DNA of 36,893 nucleotides from Pseudomonadota bacterium (GTDB lineage: Bacteria; Pseudomonadota; Gammaproteobacteria; Xanthomonadales; Rhodanobacteraceae): positions 1 through 36,893 of the forward strand of contig JAFEFS010000088.1 in the NCBI GenBank assembly GCA_018240465.1, given 5' to 3'. The notes beneath the pieces are model-generated. The model worked only from the letters and a program-made list of their open reading frames with translations. It was not told the origin of the DNA and searched no databases. Both the position numbers and the translations under genes were made by a program. Shown here piece after piece: positions 24,692 through 33,730 of this stretch. Every line of letters begins with the position of its first letter. Within the stretch, counting starts at the first letter, position 1.

Positions 24692-26782
24692 ATGCGACAT
24701 CGTTTGGCAACCGGCCTGGCGGCGCTCGCCGGCGTGTTCGCTTGCGCCGATGCGGCGCAGGCCGTGCAGATGCTGAGCGGACAGACCGCCTCCGGCGCCT
24801 ATTACCAGATCAAGGCGCCCGACGGCTGGAAGGCGGGTGACACCCTGGTGCTGTTCCAGCACGGCCTGTCGTTCGATCCGCCCAAGCCCAATCCGAGTCT
24901 CGGCCCGCTCGCCGACCTGCAATTGAGCGAGGGCTACGCGGTCGCCGCATCCAGCTACAGCCAGCGCGCATGGGCGCTGTTCAACGCGCCCGACGACAAC
25001 GCGCAGTTGCTGGCCGTGTTCAAACAAAAGATCGGCGCGCCGGGCGCGATCATTCCGTGGGGCGGCTCGCTCGGCGGGCTGATCTCGCTCAAGCTCGCCG
25101 AGGACGCGCGCTTCGCGCCGGTACCCGGCGTGCTCTCGCTGTGCCCGCCCGCGGCCGGCTCGCGCACCTGGGACTTCGGCATCGACGCGCGCCTCGCCTA
25201 CGATGTGGTGTGCAAGGATGTGAACAGCGCGGGGCAACTGCCCAAAGGCGCCGCGCCGATGACCTGGGCCTACAATCTGGGCGACATTCCCGACAATCTT
25301 TCCGACCTGCAGGACAAGGCGGAGCTCGCGCGCACGCTGCTGCCGGTCAATGTCTGCACCGGCGTCAGCCTGCCGCCGCTGCTGCAGAACGACGCCATGC
25401 TGCGCCGGCTCGACCAGCTGAAGAACTTCGCGCACATCACCAGCGATGATTTCTTCCTCACCGATCTAGGCTATGCGACCTTCGGCCTGTCCGACCTCGT
25501 GCGCGCGCCGGACAAACTCGGTGGCATCAATCCATTCACCACCACGGGCGTCATCTATGCCGACGCAGCGATCGACGCCGGCATCGCGCGCATCACCGCC
25601 GATCCGTTCGCCCAGCTTTATCTGCGCTGGGCCTCGGACTTCCGCGGCCGCGTCGATGCGGCAACCAAGGTGATCTCGTTGCACACCAGCCGCGACGAAC
25701 TGGTGATTCCCGCGCACCAGTCGGTGCTTCGCGCGACGCTGCCGGCGATGCAACTGACCAGCGCGCTGGTCAACGAGTCGAGTCCGAGCCATTGCGGGTT
25801 CAACACGGCCGAAGGCATCGCGGCATGGGAAGCGCTGCGTGCATGGATCGCCGGCGGCAGACAACCGACCATCGCCAACCTGCAAAGCGACTGCCAGAGC
25901 GCCGTCGCCGCCGGCGTCAAAGGGCCGTGCCGCATCGATGCAAACCTGACGCCGCCGAGCTTCGACAGCCAGGTTGCACCGCGCCCGGCCTCGACCGCGC
26001 CCGGTGTCGACGCCAGCTACAGCGGTCTGTGGTACGACCCCGCACGCAGCGGCGAGGGCATCGAGCTTGAAATTCTGCCGAACGCCAGGGCGTTGCTATA
26101 TTTTTTCACCTATCCGCCGATCGGCGCAGCCGGCAAGCAGGCCTGGCTCATGGGTATCGGTGACATCGTCGGTAACGGCATCGAGTTCGCCGATGTGCTG
26201 CGCGGCGCGCGTGACGCGCAAGGCAAGGTGACTTCGCAGCACTGGGGCCGCATCGCGCTGACCTTCGACAGTTGCGGCAGCGGCGGCATGCGCTGGGACG
26301 GTCCGGCCGGTTGGGGCTCGATGGAAGTTCCGCTGTACCGGCTCAGCGCGCTGCAAGGGCTGGGCTGCCTGCCGCCGGGCTATGGCACGCGCGTGATCCC
26401 GCCGCAGCAGGCCTCGGGTGCCTGGTACGACCCGGCGACGACAGGCAACGGCTTCCTCGTCGAGCAGACGGACGCAAGCCAGCTGCAGGTGCTGTATTTC
26501 CAGTTGAACACGGACGGCACGCAGAACTGGATGACGGCCGCGGCCACACTCGGCGACGACGGCGCCTACCACGCACCGATGTACCAGCCCGGCGGCACAC
26601 ATTTCGGCGCGGCGTTTGACAAGACGCAAATCGTCAAACCGGCCGACTACGTGTTGAACATGCGCCTGGGTTGCGCAAGCGGCGATGCGACGATTTCCGC
26701 GCGCGGCGACGGCTCCAGCGTGCAAACGTTCGCCCTGCGCCGCCTGACCACGCCGGCGGGCATCGCAACCTGCACACCCTGA
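24692..26782 (+). CDS. Secreted alpha/beta hydrolase with two C-terminal WYDP-type repeats
   Basis: This 696-residue protein has a signal peptide (about 1-24), an alpha/beta hydrolase domain (about 30-400) and a duplicated C-terminal module. The nucleophile elbow GGSLGG places the serine at about 126, an oxyanion-type QHG is at 56-58, and SRDELVIP and SHCGF are the likely sites of the catalytic Asp and His. The first repeat has SGLWYDPARSGEGIELEI and the second SGAWYDPATTGNGFLVEQ, each followed by a strand like LYFF/LYFQ; this beta module is common in secreted proteins of Xanthomonadales, and its ligand is unknown. The start at 24692 has GGGGA about eight bases upstream; ATG 24677 is an alternative. 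An esterase or peptidase acting outside the cell is likely; the substrate is not known. Confidence 0.82.
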   Translation: MRHRLATGLAALAGVFACADAAQAVQMLSGQTASGAYYQIKAPDGWKAGDTLVLFQHGLSFDPPKPNPSLGPLADLQLSEGYAVAASSYSQRAWALFNAPDDNAQLLAVFKQKIGAPGAIIPWGGSLGGLISLKLAEDARFAPVPGVLSLCPPAAGSRTWDFGIDARLAYDVVCKDVNSAGQLPKGAAPMTWAYNLGDIPDNLSDLQDKAELARTLLPVNVCTGVSLPPLLQNDAMLRRLDQLKNFAHITSDDFFLTDLGYATFGLSDLVRAPDKLGGINPFTTTGVIYADAAIDAGIARITADPFAQLYLRWASDFRGRVDAATKVISLHTSRDELVIPAHQSVLRATLPAMQLTSALVNESSPSHCGFNTAEGIAAWEALRAWIAGGRQPTIANLQSDCQSAVAAGVKGPCRIDANLTPPSFDSQVAPRPASTAPGVDASYSGLWYDPARSGEGIELEILPNARALLYFFTYPPIGAAGKQAWLMGIGDIVGNGIEFADVLRGARDAQGKVTSQHWGRIALTFDSCGSGGMRWDGPAGWGSMEVPLYRLSALQGLGCLPPGYGTRVIPPQQASGAWYDPATTGNGFLVEQTDASQLQVLYFQLNTDGTQNWMTAAATLGDDGAYHAPMYQPGGTHFGAAFDKTQIVKPADYVLNMRLGCASGDATISARGDGSSVQTFALRRLTTPAGIATCTP

Positions 26783-26822
26783 CGTCCGCTGACGTCGCGC
26801 CCGGGGCGAGCGCGTTCCGGGA

Positions 26823-27191
26823 TCAAACCCAAAGGTCGTTCTGCGCGGTGAGTTCGCCCTCGGTTTCGCCGGTGTTGACCACGCCGCGCGGCTCGATGAT
26901 CAATGCGTGGCATTCGTTCGATGCGCGCGTTATGTGCTCGACGCCGCGCGGCACGACGAACAACTCACCCTCGCCAACCGTCACCTCGCAGTCGCGAAAC
27001 CCCACTTGCATTTCGCCTTTGACGACGAGGAACACTTCGTCGGTGTCCTTGTGCTGATGCCAGACGAATTCTCCCTGCAGCTTGACCAGTTTGAACTGGT
27101 AGTCGTTCATTTCGGCGACGACGCGTGGCGACCAATGCTCGGAAAATTTGGCGAGTTTCTCCGCTAGATTGATGGCATCGGCGGCTTTCAT
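26823..27191 (-). CDS. Single-domain cupin protein
   Basis: This 122-residue protein is a compact cupin barrel. Motif 1 contributes H45, H47 and E52 (WHQHKDTDEVFLVVKG) and motif 2 contributes H86 (LFVVPRGVEHITRA), a full set of metal ligands. Small cupins of this kind isomerise sugars, break ring compounds or only bind ligands; nothing here decides which. ATG 27191 starts the protein well; the frame continues upstream into the reading frame of the lipoprotein gene, which is discarded. It lies 28 bases after the lipoprotein gene on the same strand and converges with the hydrolase gene. Confidence 0.88.
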   Translation of the reverse strand: MKAADAINLAEKLAKFSEHWSPRVVAEMNDYQFKLVKLQGEFVWHQHKDTDEVFLVVKGEMQVGFRDCEVTVGEGELFVVPRGVEHITRASNECHALIIEPRGVVNTGETEGELTAQNDLWV

Positions 27192-27219
27192 GTGGTCGGC
27201 GAACGATGGCTGACGAGCC

Positions 27220-27636
27220 TCAATGCTCCTTGACCGGAAACGTCTGCACGCCGTCCTGGGCCGCGGCCGGCTGCGTGGCGGGTACCGACGCTTCGCCGCG
27301 CTGGCGCAGCAGGGTCTTGCCGCAGACGTAGGCCTGGAAGCGCTGCGCGCCGTCCTTCGGCTCGCTGCGCGGCACGATCGTGTCGGCCGGCAGGCTCGCC
27401 GCTTCGTTGCGCGCCATCGTCTCGAGTTCGTCGGCGACCTTGTATTCGTTGCGGTGGTAGAAGGCGATCTTGTCGGCGACGGTGACCGCGACCGTGCCGG
27501 CTTCGCGGCAACCGGCGATCTTGCCGTCGTAGGCGACGCGCACGGCATTGCCGCTCACGGTCGGCTCGACCCAGGTACAGGCGGCCGGAAGCAGGGAAAG
27601 CGAAAATATACAAAAACACAATGCAGCGTCTTTCAT
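27220..27636 (-). CDS. DUF4156 lipoprotein
   Basis: This 138-residue protein starts with a lipoprotein signal peptide whose lipobox LPAAC puts the lipidated cysteine at about 20. The mature part follows the DUF4156 pattern (VRVAYDGKIAGCREAGTVAV, ETMARNEAASLPADTIVP, AQRFQAYVCG), with two cysteines that may pair. It should sit in the outer membrane facing the periplasm. No function is known for the family. It lies between the M16 peptidase and the cupin, on the same strand, behind a strong terminator that separates it from the peptidase. Confidence 0.88.
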   Translation of the reverse strand: MKDAALCFCIFSLSLLPAACTWVEPTVSGNAVRVAYDGKIAGCREAGTVAVTVADKIAFYHRNEYKVADELETMARNEAASLPADTIVPRSEPKDGAQRFQAYVCGKTLLRQRGEASVPATQPAAAQDGVQTFPVKEH

Positions 27637-27646
27637 GGCTGTCCGG

Positions 27647-27677
27647 AAAAATGGATGGCCGGCATGAGCCGGCCATC
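27647..27677 (-). terminator. Strong rho-independent terminator after the M16 peptidase gene
   Basis: A perfect ten-base-pair stem, GATGGCCGGC / GCCGGCCATC, with a four-base loop is followed on the minus strand, after two bases, by five Ts. It lies 27 bases past the stop of the peptidase gene and 11 bases before the lipoprotein start, so the lipoprotein must have its own promoter or depend on read-through. Confidence 0.8.
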
Positions 27678-27703
27678 GTTCGCGTTGGTGACGATGACCC
27701 GCG

Positions 27704-30637
27704 CTACTTTACTACGTTGCCGTCGGCGTCGATCACCTTCGTTTCGCCGATCTTGAGCGCACGCACCGGTTTTTCGATCTTGGCCAGATCGCCGACGATG
27801 ACCCAGGTCAGCGCGTTCGGTACGAACAACGACTTCGCCGCCGCATCGACCTGGGCTTGCGTCTGCGCCTCGATCTTCTGCTTCAGCGTCGACACATAGT
27901 CGTCCGCGCGGCCGTACAGCTGGTTCGTCGCCAGCGCCCCGAGCACGGCACCGGTCGTCTCGTAGCTGCCCGGCAATGCGCGCACGCGCTGCGCCTTGAT
28001 CTTGTCGATCTCGACCTGCGTCGGCGGATTGCTGCCGGCGACGCTGCGCACTTCCTTGAGTGTCTCGGCAACCGACTCGGCCGTCTTGTCGGTCTGTACC
28101 GGCGCCTGCAGGATCAGCGGACGCTGGCCGAGCGCATCGGACAGGCTGCTGCGCGCACCGTACGACCAGCGCTTGTTCTCGCGCAGGTTCATGTTGAGGC
28201 GCGAGGTGAACGTGCCACCGAACACCGAGTTTGCGGTCTGCGTCGGCAGGTAGTCGGACGAGGTGGTCGGATCCGCGAGGCTGCCGGCGAAGATCAGCGA
28301 CTGCGGCGAATCCTTGCGGTCGATCAGGAATACGCGTGGCTTGGTCTGCGCGGCGACATGGGCGATTTTCTTCGCCGGCAGCGGCGTCGCCGGCGCGGTC
28401 CAGTCGCCGAACGCCTTGTCGAGCAGCGGCACGATCGTCGCCAGCGTGGTGTCGCCGGCAACGAGGATTTTCACGTTGTCCGGGCGATACCAGGTTTGGT
28501 GGAACGCGGCGAGATCGGTCGCGCCGAGCGACTTGATCGCCGCCTCCGTGCCCGAGCCGGTGAACGGAATGCCATAGGCGTGATCGGCGCCGTAGAGCAG
28601 CGGCGGCAGCGTGCGCAGCGCCATGCCCTGCGGCTGCGTCTTCTCCTGCGCGATGCCGGCGAGCCACTGCGCGCGGATGCGCTCGATGTCGGCGTCGCGG
28701 AACGCGGGGTTGCGCACGACGTCGGCGAACAGTTCGATCGACGGTGCGAGATTCGCATTGAGCGCATTGAGGCCGACACTTGAGGTATCGAGACCGGTGC
28801 CCGGGCGGATGATCGCGCCAAGGCTTTCGCGGCGCTTGGCGATTTCGATCGAATCGAGCGTCTTGGTGCCCTCGTCGAGCATCGAGCTGACGAAACTCGC
28901 GGTGCCGAGCTTGCTGCCATGGTCGGCCGCATAACCCGCGTTGAACTGCATCTGGATCTGCGTCACCGGAATCGTGTGGCGCTCGGCAAGGATCACCTCG
29001 ATGCCGTTCTTGAGCTTGCCGCGCTGCACGGCCGGGAAGCTCAGCTCGGGGAACTGGCTGACGTCGGGAACGCCCCTAGAGCGATCGACGTCGCTCTTTT
29101 CAGTGGTGTAGTTCTTCGCTGGTGGCGTCACCGAGGCAGGCTTGCCGTCGCGCGCGGGCAGGCCCTGCACCGCCTTGTCCTCGGCGGCGAGATCGGCGCC
29201 CGCCTTGGCCGGCACCACGGTCAGCGTGTAGTCGCCGCGGGCGATCCATTTGCGCGCGGCTTCGAGCACCGAGGCCGGCGTGGCCGCCGCGGTGCGCTCG
29301 AGATCCTTCTTGTACGCGCCGGGATCGCCGAGATAGACCTGGCTCTGCGCGAGAATCACCGCCTTGCCGCGGAACCCTCCAACTTCCTCCAGGCCGCGGA
29401 TGAAGCTCGCGCGCACCGATGTCTGCGCGCGCGCGAGTTCATCGGCGGTGGGGCCATCCTTGAGGAACTTCGCCCATTCGTCGGCGATCGCGGCTTCGAC
29501 CCTGGCTGGGTCCACGCCCTTCTTCACATCGGCGCTGAGTACGAACTGGCTGGCGAGGGCGAAGGTCTGCAACTCGACCGAAACGTCGTCGACGAGCTTG
29601 TCCTGATAGACCAGGCGCTGGTACAGGCGCGAGGTCTTCCCGCCGCCGAGCACTTGCGCCGCGAGTTCGAGCAACGGATTGTCCGGCGCGCCGAGTTGCG
29701 GCACGTTCCATTCACGGTAGATGCGCACCTGGGCGACATGGTCCGATTGCGTACCTTGCGTGGACGTCTCGCGCTGGGCGACCCACGGTTGCTGGCGCGG
29801 TACCGGCGGGCCGGCCGGGATGTCACCAAAATATTTCTGCACCTTCTCCCGGGCCACGGCCGGGGTGATGTCGCCGGCGAGCACGATCGTCGTGTTCGCA
29901 GCGCCGTAATAATCGCGGAACCACTGCTTGACGTCGTCGAGCGAGGCCGCATCGAGATCGGCCATCGAGCCGATCGTGTCGTGCTGGTACGGATGATTCG
30001 CCGGGAACGCGTTGGACAGGATGTTCTGGTCGGTGCGGCCATATGGGCGGTTCTCGCCCTGGCGCTTCTCGTTCTGCACGACGCCGCGCTGGGTGTCGAG
30101 TTCGGGCTTGCCGATCGCCGACAGCAGATGGCCCATGCGGTCGGACTCCATCCACAACGCCATGTCGAGCGCGGTCGTCGGCACGGTCTCGAAGTAGTTC
30201 GTGCGGTCGAACCAGGTCGTGCCGTTCATGCCGGTCGCGCCGGCCTTCTCGAACGGAGCGAAGTAGGTGCCTTTGTGATTCTCCGAGCCGGAGAACATCA
30301 GGTGCTCGAACAAATGCGCGAAGCCGGTCTTGCCGGTCGGCTCGTCGGCCGAGCCGACGTGATACCAGATCGACACGGCGACGACGGGCGCCTTGTGATC
30401 CTCGTGCACGACCACCGTCAGGCCGTTACTGAGCTGGAACCTGGTGAACGGGATATCGATCATCGGCGCGGCCGTCGGTGTGGTAGTCACGGGTTTCGTA
30501 TCGTGCGCCGCGGGCGTGCTGGCACAACCGCTCACGGCGATCGCCAACGCAAGCGCGGTCGATTGGATCAAGCCGGTCCGCAGCGAACGGAAGCGGATCG
30601 GGGCGTGGGTCGAACGCGAAGTTGCGGCGGGCATCAT
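27704..30637 (-). CDS. M16 family zinc metallopeptidase lipoprotein (double insulinase domain)
   Basis: This 977-residue protein has a lipoprotein signal (AVSGC, lipidated C38) and two insulinase-like halves. The N-terminal half carries the inverted zinc motif HLFEH at 108-112, with the distal glutamate expected in VVQNEKRQG about 70 residues later. The C-terminal half (about 530-950) has the same fold but no HxxEH, so it serves as the inactive clam-shell partner. It should be a periplasmic, membrane-tethered peptidase acting on peptides or unfolded proteins. ATG 30637 was used; ATG 30634 is next to it. The length is normal for fused proteobacterial M16 proteins. A strong terminator follows. 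Confidence 0.95.
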   Translation of the reverse strand: MMPAATSRSTHAPIRFRSLRTGLIQSTALALAIAVSGCASTPAAHDTKPVTTTPTAAPMIDIPFTRFQLSNGLTVVVHEDHKAPVVAVSIWYHVGSADEPTGKTGFAHLFEHLMFSGSENHKGTYFAPFEKAGATGMNGTTWFDRTNYFETVPTTALDMALWMESDRMGHLLSAIGKPELDTQRGVVQNEKRQGENRPYGRTDQNILSNAFPANHPYQHDTIGSMADLDAASLDDVKQWFRDYYGAANTTIVLAGDITPAVAREKVQKYFGDIPAGPPVPRQQPWVAQRETSTQGTQSDHVAQVRIYREWNVPQLGAPDNPLLELAAQVLGGGKTSRLYQRLVYQDKLVDDVSVELQTFALASQFVLSADVKKGVDPARVEAAIADEWAKFLKDGPTADELARAQTSVRASFIRGLEEVGGFRGKAVILAQSQVYLGDPGAYKKDLERTAAATPASVLEAARKWIARGDYTLTVVPAKAGADLAAEDKAVQGLPARDGKPASVTPPAKNYTTEKSDVDRSRGVPDVSQFPELSFPAVQRGKLKNGIEVILAERHTIPVTQIQMQFNAGYAADHGSKLGTASFVSSMLDEGTKTLDSIEIAKRRESLGAIIRPGTGLDTSSVGLNALNANLAPSIELFADVVRNPAFRDADIERIRAQWLAGIAQEKTQPQGMALRTLPPLLYGADHAYGIPFTGSGTEAAIKSLGATDLAAFHQTWYRPDNVKILVAGDTTLATIVPLLDKAFGDWTAPATPLPAKKIAHVAAQTKPRVFLIDRKDSPQSLIFAGSLADPTTSSDYLPTQTANSVFGGTFTSRLNMNLRENKRWSYGARSSLSDALGQRPLILQAPVQTDKTAESVAETLKEVRSVAGSNPPTQVEIDKIKAQRVRALPGSYETTGAVLGALATNQLYGRADDYVSTLKQKIEAQTQAQVDAAAKSLFVPNALTWVIVGDLAKIEKPVRALKIGETKVIDADGNVVK

Positions 30638-31065
30638 TTCCTCCGGCTGGCGAAAAGTGGACGAGCCTAACCGACGGCGGGTGACCCGGGCAATGGCCGA
30701 AAGTCAGGGGCCGGCCGCCTTGGCTTGTGCACCGCCTTGTGCACACCGATCGCGCAACGCGTTGAATATAAATAAATAATTGCCCTGAATAAATACTATA
30801 CCGAATAGTTTCGTATCAGTTCAGGATTGGGCTCGTATGATGCGCCGCAACAAAGTAGTCCGCCGTCATCGATCGGCCCGCGTACCCGCCGCCAGCGCTA
30901 TTGCGCGACAGGCTCCGGGTTCCTCCAGAGCCCGATTTTTGAGGCTGACATGGGACGCAGGGATATCCCACCGGACCCCAGCGCGGCCTACTTCGCAGAG
31001 ACCATGCATTGCCATCGTGGCCGGCGAACAACACAGACCAGATGCCCCAACGACAAGGATAAAAC
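30638..31065. promoter_or_regulatory. Divergent intergenic region
   Basis: This 428-base gap separates the M16 gene from the small secreted-protein gene and holds their promoters. Bases 30761-30812 are strikingly AT-rich for this genome (ATAAATAAATAATTG, AAATACTATACC), the best place for promoter elements; no -35/-10 pair with proper spacing could be fixed. Near 30912-30945 a GGCTC/GAGCC stem is followed by ATTTTTG, a weak terminator-like hairpin with no plus-strand gene in front of it. A long open frame from 30837 is not accepted because its composition is arginine-rich and it crosses the next gene out of frame. Confidence 0.35.
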
Positions 31066-31320
31066 ATGAACTTCAACACTCAGATCAAATGCGCCGTCGC
31101 CGCACTCGCGCTGTTCGCTGCGGTCGGCGCCACCGCCCTGACGCGCGCCGAAACGACAGGCAAATCGACCGCGACCGACGTCGTGCATACGCGTATCGAA
31201 ATCAGCGCGCCGACATCGATCGATGCCGACAGCGCCCCGATCGCGCGCGTGCGGGTCGGCAGCCCGGTCATGGTCGAGGCGAATCCGACCACCGCCGACA
31301 TCGAGCGCGCTTCGCGCTGA
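31066..31320 (+). CDS. Small secreted protein, paralogue 1
   Basis: This 84-residue protein has a clear signal peptide (about 1-28, KCAVAALALFAAVGATALTRA) and a short mature part ending in RVRVGSPVMVEANPT. AAGGAT lies upstream of ATG 31066. The mature end resembles that of the next small protein (KARVTVGEPVTIGP), so the two are probably duplicates. The mature chain has no cysteine and no known motif. It is presumably periplasmic or exported; no function can be given. Confidence 0.7.
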   Translation: MNFNTQIKCAVAALALFAAVGATALTRAETTGKSTATDVVHTRIEISAPTSIDADSAPIARVRVGSPVMVEANPTTADIERASR

Positions 31321-31651
31321 CGCAAGCGCCAGCTCATCGGCGTGAACAGTTCGTTGCAACGATCGGCGAGCCTCGTGCCCGCCGATTCGTTCTTGTGTCA
31401 GGTGGTTTTCGCGTCATCGATCACAACGGACGGACAGTGTTTGTCCGCGGACACCCGCCGCTCCGTGCCGGAAGTCACGATTGGTTTAGCGCGCAGTCAG
31501 CCGCAGCCATGCCGGAAGTCACGATCGCGGAACTTCGTGCAACCCCGGGCCTCGATAGCGCATCGAAATCACCGAACAAAACGCGAATCCGACATCGTTG
31601 GCACAGGGTTTGCAATTTGCACAAATACCAAAGTATACGAAGGAGCAAGCC
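31321..31651. repeat. Intergenic region with a 16-base direct repeat and a dyad
   Basis: This 331-base gap lies between the paralogous small genes. The sequence TGCCGGAAGTCACGAT occurs at 31466-31481 and again at 31510-31525, 44 bases apart. A palindrome CGGACA-gtgtt-TGTCCG lies at 31431-31447. AAGGAG just before 31652 is the ribosome site of the second small gene. No gene is accepted here: open frames cross the region in two phases, but neither has a protein-like start. Confidence 0.4.
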
Positions 31652-31924
31652 ATGAACCCCTCCATCCACATCCATCGCGGCCTCGTCGCCATCGCGTTGT
31701 GCGCAGCCGTCAGCGCCTATGCCGTCGCCGCCTCGCATCCGACGGTCGCCGTCGGCGCGCCGCAGGAAATGCAGATGCTCGGCACGATCACCATCACCGC
31801 CTTGACTGAAGACATGGACGACAGCGTCGTCTACACCCAGGTTCAAGGCAAGGCGCGCGTGACCGTCGGCGAGCCGGTCACGATCGGCCCGAAGGAAGAC
31901 CCGCGACTGATCGCGATGCGTTGA
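31652..31924 (+). CDS. Small secreted protein, paralogue 2
   Basis: This 90-residue protein has a signal peptide (about 1-27, GLVAIALCAAVSAYAVAAS) and a mature domain (EMQMLGTITITALTEDMDD, VVYTQVQGKARVTVGEPVT). The strong AAGGAG seven bases before ATG 31652 fixes the start; an in-frame ATG at 31598 is rejected. Its C-terminal half resembles the preceding small protein, although the pair is diverged. It precedes trmL by 65 bases on the same strand. No function is known. Confidence 0.75.
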   Translation: MNPSIHIHRGLVAIALCAAVSAYAVAASHPTVAVGAPQEMQMLGTITITALTEDMDDSVVYTQVQGKARVTVGEPVTIGPKEDPRLIAMR

Positions 31925-31989
31925 GGGCCCAGGATGCGCAACCGCGCACGAGCTTGCCGTCCGCGCGAGAAGCGCGAAATAATCGCGGC

Positions 31990-32454
31990 ATGTTGCACGT
32001 CGTCCTCTACCAGCCCGAGATTCCGCCGAACACCGGCAATGTCATCCGCCTGTGCGCAAATTCCGGCGCGCACCTGCATCTGATCCGCCCGCTCGGCTTC
32101 GAGCTCGACGATGCGAAACTGCGCCGCGCCGGCCTCGATTACCGCGAGTTCGCCGCGATCGACGTGCACGACGACCTCGACACGTTCATCGCGAATGTCG
32201 AACCCGAACGCTTGTTCGCGCTGTCGACGCGCGGTCGCACCATGTATACGAATGCGCGGTTCCGCAGCAGCGATGCGATCGTATTCGGCCCGGAAACTCG
32301 CGGCCTGCCGCAGGCGTTCCTCGATTCACTGCCGGCAGAGCAGACCTTGCGCCTGCCGATGCGTCCGGACAACCGCAGCCTCAATCTGTCGAATGCCGTC
32401 GCCGTGGTCGTCTACGAGGCGTGGCGCCAACGAGACTTCGCAGGCGGGGCGTGA
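31990..32454 (+). CDS. trmL: tRNA (cytidine(34)-2'-O)-methyltransferase
   Basis: This 154-residue SPOUT methyltransferase matches TrmL, which methylates the wobble base of tRNA-Leu isoacceptors using S-adenosylmethionine. Family motifs are EIPPNTGNVIRLCAN at the start, FGPETRGLP in the middle, and LRLPMRPDNRSLNLSNAVAV, which forms the trefoil knot cofactor site. ATG 31990 begins the conserved domain; the longer frame has a non-conserved leader. The size is that of the minimal single-domain family. It converges with gpsA; the 140 bases between (32455-32594) show no convincing terminator. Confidence 0.95.
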   Translation: MLHVVLYQPEIPPNTGNVIRLCANSGAHLHLIRPLGFELDDAKLRRAGLDYREFAAIDVHDDLDTFIANVEPERLFALSTRGRTMYTNARFRSSDAIVFGPETRGLPQAFLDSLPAEQTLRLPMRPDNRSLNLSNAVAVVVYEAWRQRDFAGGA

Positions 32455-32594
32455 GCGTGCGCGAACACCAAAAAAACGTTTGCCGCGGATGAACGCGGAT
32501 TGGAAGCATGGAGCACGGAGCACAACCGATGGAGCAGGAATTCGGCTTTTAGCTCGATCCGTCGTTGCCCGTGGCAAACGCCCTTGTCTGCTTT

Positions 32595-33602
32595 CTAAGC
32601 CGGATACTCGGGTTTGCGCTCGCGCGCGAGCAGTTGGCGCAGGCCTTCGGCTGGCGTGATTTCTTCGTGCAGTACGCGTTGCACGCCGCGCGCGATCGGC
32701 AGTTCGATGTTGTGCTCGTTGGCCAAACTCATCACCGTGTCGACCGTCTTGATGCTTTCGACGACCTGGCCGATCTGTGCAACGGCGTCTTTCAAGCTGA
32801 TGCCGCGGCCGAGCGCGAGGCCGAGACGGCGGTTGCGCGAGAGATCGCCGGTGCAGGTCAGCACGAGGTCGCCAAGGCCGGCGAGGCCCATCAATGTTTC
32901 CGCGCGCGCACCGATCGCGGCGCCGAGGCGCAGCATCTCGTTGAGTCCGCGCGTGATCATGCCGGCGCGCGCGTTGAGGCCGAGCTGCATGCCGTCGGCG
33001 ACGCCGGTGGCAACAGCGAGCACGTTCTTCATTGCGCCGCCGAGTTCGGCGCCGATTACGTCGCTGCCGGTGTAGGCGCGGAAATTCGTCGCGTGCAGCA
33101 ACTGCGCGACGGTGTGCGCGAATGCTTCGTCGGCGGAGTGCACGGTCACCGCGGTTGGCAGGCCCTGCGCAACCTCGCGCGCGAACGAGGGGCCGGTGAC
33201 GATCGCCGCGGGCACACCGGGCAGGCGCTCGGCGACGATCTCGTGCAGAAAGCGGCCCGAAGCCGGATCGAAACCCTTGGTCGCCCAGGCGACACCTGCA
33301 CCCGGTGCGACGGCGCCGGCGATGCGCGCGATCAGCTCGGCGAAGGCATGGCTCGGGGTGACGATCAGCAGCACTTGCGCGCCGCGCACGGCGGCAGCGA
33401 GATCGGCTTCGTAGCTCAGCGACGCCGGCAGTTCCATCTCCGGCAGGTAGCGCGCATTGCGATGCAAAGCGCGCATCGCATCCAGCGCCTGCGCATCGCG
33501 GCCCCACAACGTCGTCGGCACGCCGTTGCGTGCGAGCACGGCGGCGAGCGCCGTGCCCCACGATCCCGCACCAAGTACTGCAACTGCAGGCTTTTCGCTC
33601 AT
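32595..33602 (-). CDS. gpsA: Glycerol-3-phosphate dehydrogenase [NAD(P)+]
   Basis: This 335-residue enzyme reduces dihydroxyacetone phosphate to sn-glycerol-3-phosphate for phospholipid synthesis. The cofactor motif [10 protein letters not shown] is at 11-20, followed by WATKGFD and GPSFAREVA, then the catalytic-lysine region [21 protein letters not shown] and the C-terminal [20 protein letters not shown]. The secB-gpsA order with a rhodanese gene upstream is the same as in E. coli (yibN-grxC-secB-gpsA) but without grxC. Two repeat units separate it from secB. Confidence 0.97.
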   Translation of the reverse strand: MSEKPAVAVLGAGSWGTALAAVLARNGVPTTLWGRDAQALDAMRALHRNARYLPEMELPASLSYEADLAAAVRGAQVLLIVTPSHAFAELIARIAGAVAPGAGVAWATKGFDPASGRFLHEIVAERLPGVPAAIVTGPSFAREVAQGLPTAVTVHSADEAFAHTVAQLLHATNFRAYTGSDVIGAELGGAMKNVLAVATGVADGMQLGLNARAGMITRGLNEMLRLGAAIGARAETLMGLAGLGDLVLTCTGDLSRNRRLGLALGRGISLKDAVAQIGQVVESIKTVDTVMSLANEHNIELPIARGVQRVLHEEITPAEGLRQLLARERKPEYPA

Positions 33603-33606
33603 TTGA

Positions 33607-33728
33607 AAAGTGCGGCCACGGAGGGCCGCTTTTTGATTCTCGCGATCATGGACGAGCGCAAAAAATAACGCAAAGTGCGGCCATGAACGGCCGCTTTTTG
33701 ACTCTCGCGATCAGAGGCGAGCGCAAAG
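33607..33728. repeat. Two tandem double-hairpin repeat units between secB and gpsA
   Basis: Two units of about 57 bases (33607-33663 and 33672-33728) begin with AAAGTGCGGCC and end with GCGCAAA. Each holds a first hairpin GCGGCC-N6-GGCCGC followed by TTTTTGA, and a second one starting GCGATC and closing with GAGCGC. They fill the whole space between the two genes. The first hairpin with its T-run looks like a terminator on the plus strand, where no gene precedes it. The same unit recurs on the other side of secB. Confidence 0.75.
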
Positions 33729-33730
33729 GT

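Noticed and set aside
30837..31655. 272-residue plus-strand frame across the small secreted-protein gene
   Set aside because: It is arginine-rich and out of frame with a gene that has a good signal peptide and ribosome site. Part of it (FRVIDHNGRTVFVRGH) looks protein-like but has no start.
33607..33634. Simple rho-independent terminator for secB
   Set aside because: The T-run is on the plus strand, while secB and gpsA are on the minus strand, so it cannot end the secB message in the usual way.
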